A DNA stretch of 6,348 nt, taken from Candidatus Sabulitectum sp. GTDB taxonomy: Bacteria > Fermentibacterota > Fermentibacteria > Fermentibacterales > JCC-6. Shown here piece after piece: positions 5,766 to 6,348 of the stretch. Numbering within the stretch: position 1 is the stretch's first letter; each line of letters begins with the position of its first letter. The notes below the pieces were generated by a model that had not been told where the DNA came from, did not search any database, and worked only from the letters and a program-made list of their open reading frames with translations. The translations under genes were made by a program, and so were the position numbers. The stretch is taken from assembly GCA_029940175.1 (NCBI GenBank), contig JAOZRM010000178.1:1-6348 (forward strand), read 5' to 3'.

Positions 5766-5796
5766 ATAAAATTGCTCAAAATTCACCTGAAGTCAA
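5766..5796 (-). promoter_or_regulatory. weak candidate promoter for the TonB-like gene and pyrE
   Basis: On the minus strand TTGACT (5796-5791) is followed after 19 bases by TTTTAT (5771-5766), a 4/6 match to the -10 consensus. The -35 is good but the spacer is long, so the assignment is tentative. Confidence 0.3.
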
Positions 5797-5965
5797 CCGT
5801 TGCAAATAGAGCAGTACGGAGGATATGCAGTCACCTTTTAGTTTCGTGAAAAACATCAAAATCAAACAGAACTGCTTCTCTACTTATAGTATACACAGAG
5901 GCTGCAGTTTCATTCCACGTTGTTCGGAAAGCTTGTGATAGATCAACATTGGAAGCTACTCTCTG

Positions 5966-5986
5966 TTATCCACAGGGTGGGGATAA
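5966..5986. promoter_or_regulatory. inverted pair of DnaA-box-like sequences
   Basis: TTATCCACA (5966-5974) is a perfect match to the consensus DnaA box TTATNCACA. After GGG comes TGGGGATAA (5978-5986), whose reverse complement TTATCCCCA differs from the same box at one base. A third sequence, GTATACACA at 5889-5897, also differs from consensus at one base. The pair forms an imperfect palindrome. It could bind DnaA, but no dnaA, dnaN or other origin-linked gene is in the window, so origin function is not claimed. Confidence 0.35.
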
Positions 5987-6132
5987 ACATTCAAGAGAAA
6001 TATCAGTCAGGAGAGTGTGTGATTATGTGGTTGAAAATGTCAGTGTCCTGTTCCCTTGCTATGCAGGGGAGCACCTTGTTTGCTGTGAAGCTGCTTACTT
6101 GATCATGCTCCCGGAGACTTGCTGAATTTTCA

Positions 6133-6149
6133 CCGGGAACAATTCCCGG
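6133..6149. promoter_or_regulatory. 17-bp inverted repeat, possible operator of the lipoprotein gene
   Basis: CCGGGAA and TTCCCGG form a perfect 7-bp inverted repeat around CAA. No T-run follows, so it is not an intrinsic terminator. It ends 10 bases before a TATATT element (6160-6165, 5/6 match to the -10 consensus) and so covers the position where a -35 would lie, where no TTGACA-like sequence is seen. A dyad in this place is typical of a regulator binding site. Confidence 0.4.
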
Positions 6150-6159
6150 ACAAACCGGT

Positions 6160-6165
6160 TATATT
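6160..6165 (+). promoter_or_regulatory. candidate -10 element for the lipoprotein gene
   Basis: TATATT, 46 bases before the ATG at 6212, would start transcription near 6172 and give a leader of about 40 nt. It lacks a recognisable -35, which coincides with the inverted repeat just upstream. Confidence 0.35.
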
Positions 6166-6211
6166 CGTGCAGACAATAAGAGAAGTGTAACTATTTTTTC
6201 GAAAGGAAGTT

Positions 6212-6348
6212 ATGAGTTTGAAAAAAGGGAAACTGCTGGTGGTGACAGTCTTGACTATGATTCTTGTGGGGTCAGCCTGTCTCTTTAATCCAGAGGAGAA
6301 GCAAACAGGGGGAGATACAGGTTTCTATTCACCTGTGGACAGTGCATA
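6212..6348 (+). CDS. predicted lipoprotein, N-terminal fragment
   Basis: Only the first 45 residues are inside the window. They begin MSLKKGKLL and continue with a hydrophobic core to a GSAC segment with Cys23, which fits a signal peptidase II site; the residue three before the cysteine is Gly, not the usual Leu, so the lipobox is slightly weak. The mature protein would begin CLFNPEEK and pass through a glycine- and threonine-containing spacer to YSPVDSA. I have an impression that a similar 'C-L-F-N-P-E-E-K' start occurs in lipoproteins of FCB-related candidate phyla, but the fold cannot be judged from this fragment. AAGGA at 6203-6207 gives a proper ribosome binding site for the ATG at 6212. 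The gene is divergent from the TonB-like gene and is preceded by an inverted repeat that may control it. Confidence 0.8.
   Translation, partial: MSLKKGKLLVVTVLTMILVGSACLFNPEEKQTGGDTGFYSPVDSA

Larger units (their letters stand above)
5742..6211. other. large intergenic region between divergent genes
   Basis: About 470 bp separate the TonB-like gene from the divergent lipoprotein gene. I see no open reading frame here with a ribosome binding site; the longest (5920-6102, +, from a TTG) reads as an ordinary chance translation. What it does hold is a candidate promoter for the minus-strand operon near 5766-5796, DnaA-box-like sequences at 5889-5897 and 5966-5986, and an inverted repeat with a -10-like element at 6133-6165. 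A regulatory RNA cannot be excluded by eye. Confidence 0.6.

Noticed and set aside
5920..6102. 60-codon open frame on the + strand in the large intergenic region
   Set aside because: It starts at a TTG without a ribosome binding site, reads through the DnaA-box palindrome, and its translation has no recognisable character.

Overview
The window reads as a chromosomal stretch from a Gram-negative bacterium of moderate GC content (roughly 45-48% by eye). The Gram-negative reading rests on a predicted lipoprotein, a Sec-exported protein and a TonB/AgmX-type C-terminal domain. GTG and TTG starts are common, Shine-Dalgarno sites are clear, and the tRNA gene encodes its own CCA. The GroES-like paralogue and the TPR-PEGA-TonB protein recall FCB-type or candidate phyla (Fibrobacterota or Fermentibacterota-like lineages). 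That placement is only an impression. I see no transposase, integrase, phage gene, CRISPR array or rRNA.

Layout from left to right. Positions 3-407 (+) are the C-terminal end of a PHP-type metallohydrolase cut by the window edge, followed by a small exported protein (455-931, +). A GroES-like protein (1011-1421, -) converges on them and lies just downstream of a complete tRNA-Ser(UGA) (1488-1574, -). The tRNA is transcribed divergently from a CYTH-domain phosphohydrolase or adenylate cyclase of the CyaB type (1642-2169, +). After a good sigma70-like promoter come a soluble coiled-coil protein (2279-2845, +) and, 7 bp later, an M90/MtfA-type zinc peptidase with two N-terminal membrane helices (2853-3734, +). 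On the opposite strand, pyrE (3753-4343, -) lies 41 bp downstream of a TPR-PEGA-linker-TonB/AgmX protein (4385-5707, -), so the two probably form an operon. About 500 bp without a convincing gene (5742-6211) separate this pair from the start of a divergent lipoprotein gene (6212 to the window end, +).

Functionally this is a mix of housekeeping genes (tRNA-Ser, PyrE), a protein-quality-control flavour (GroES-like protein, M90 peptidase) and cell-envelope proteins (exported protein, TonB-like protein, lipoprotein). The points most worth a second look are four. The coiled-coil and membrane-tethered MtfA-like peptidase genes are tightly paired. The TonB-like gene loses its frame exactly where its signal peptide should begin, at an A4G5 run. 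The large intergenic region holds a perfect DnaA box beside an inverted near-copy. A 17-bp inverted repeat overlaps the likely promoter of the lipoprotein gene.
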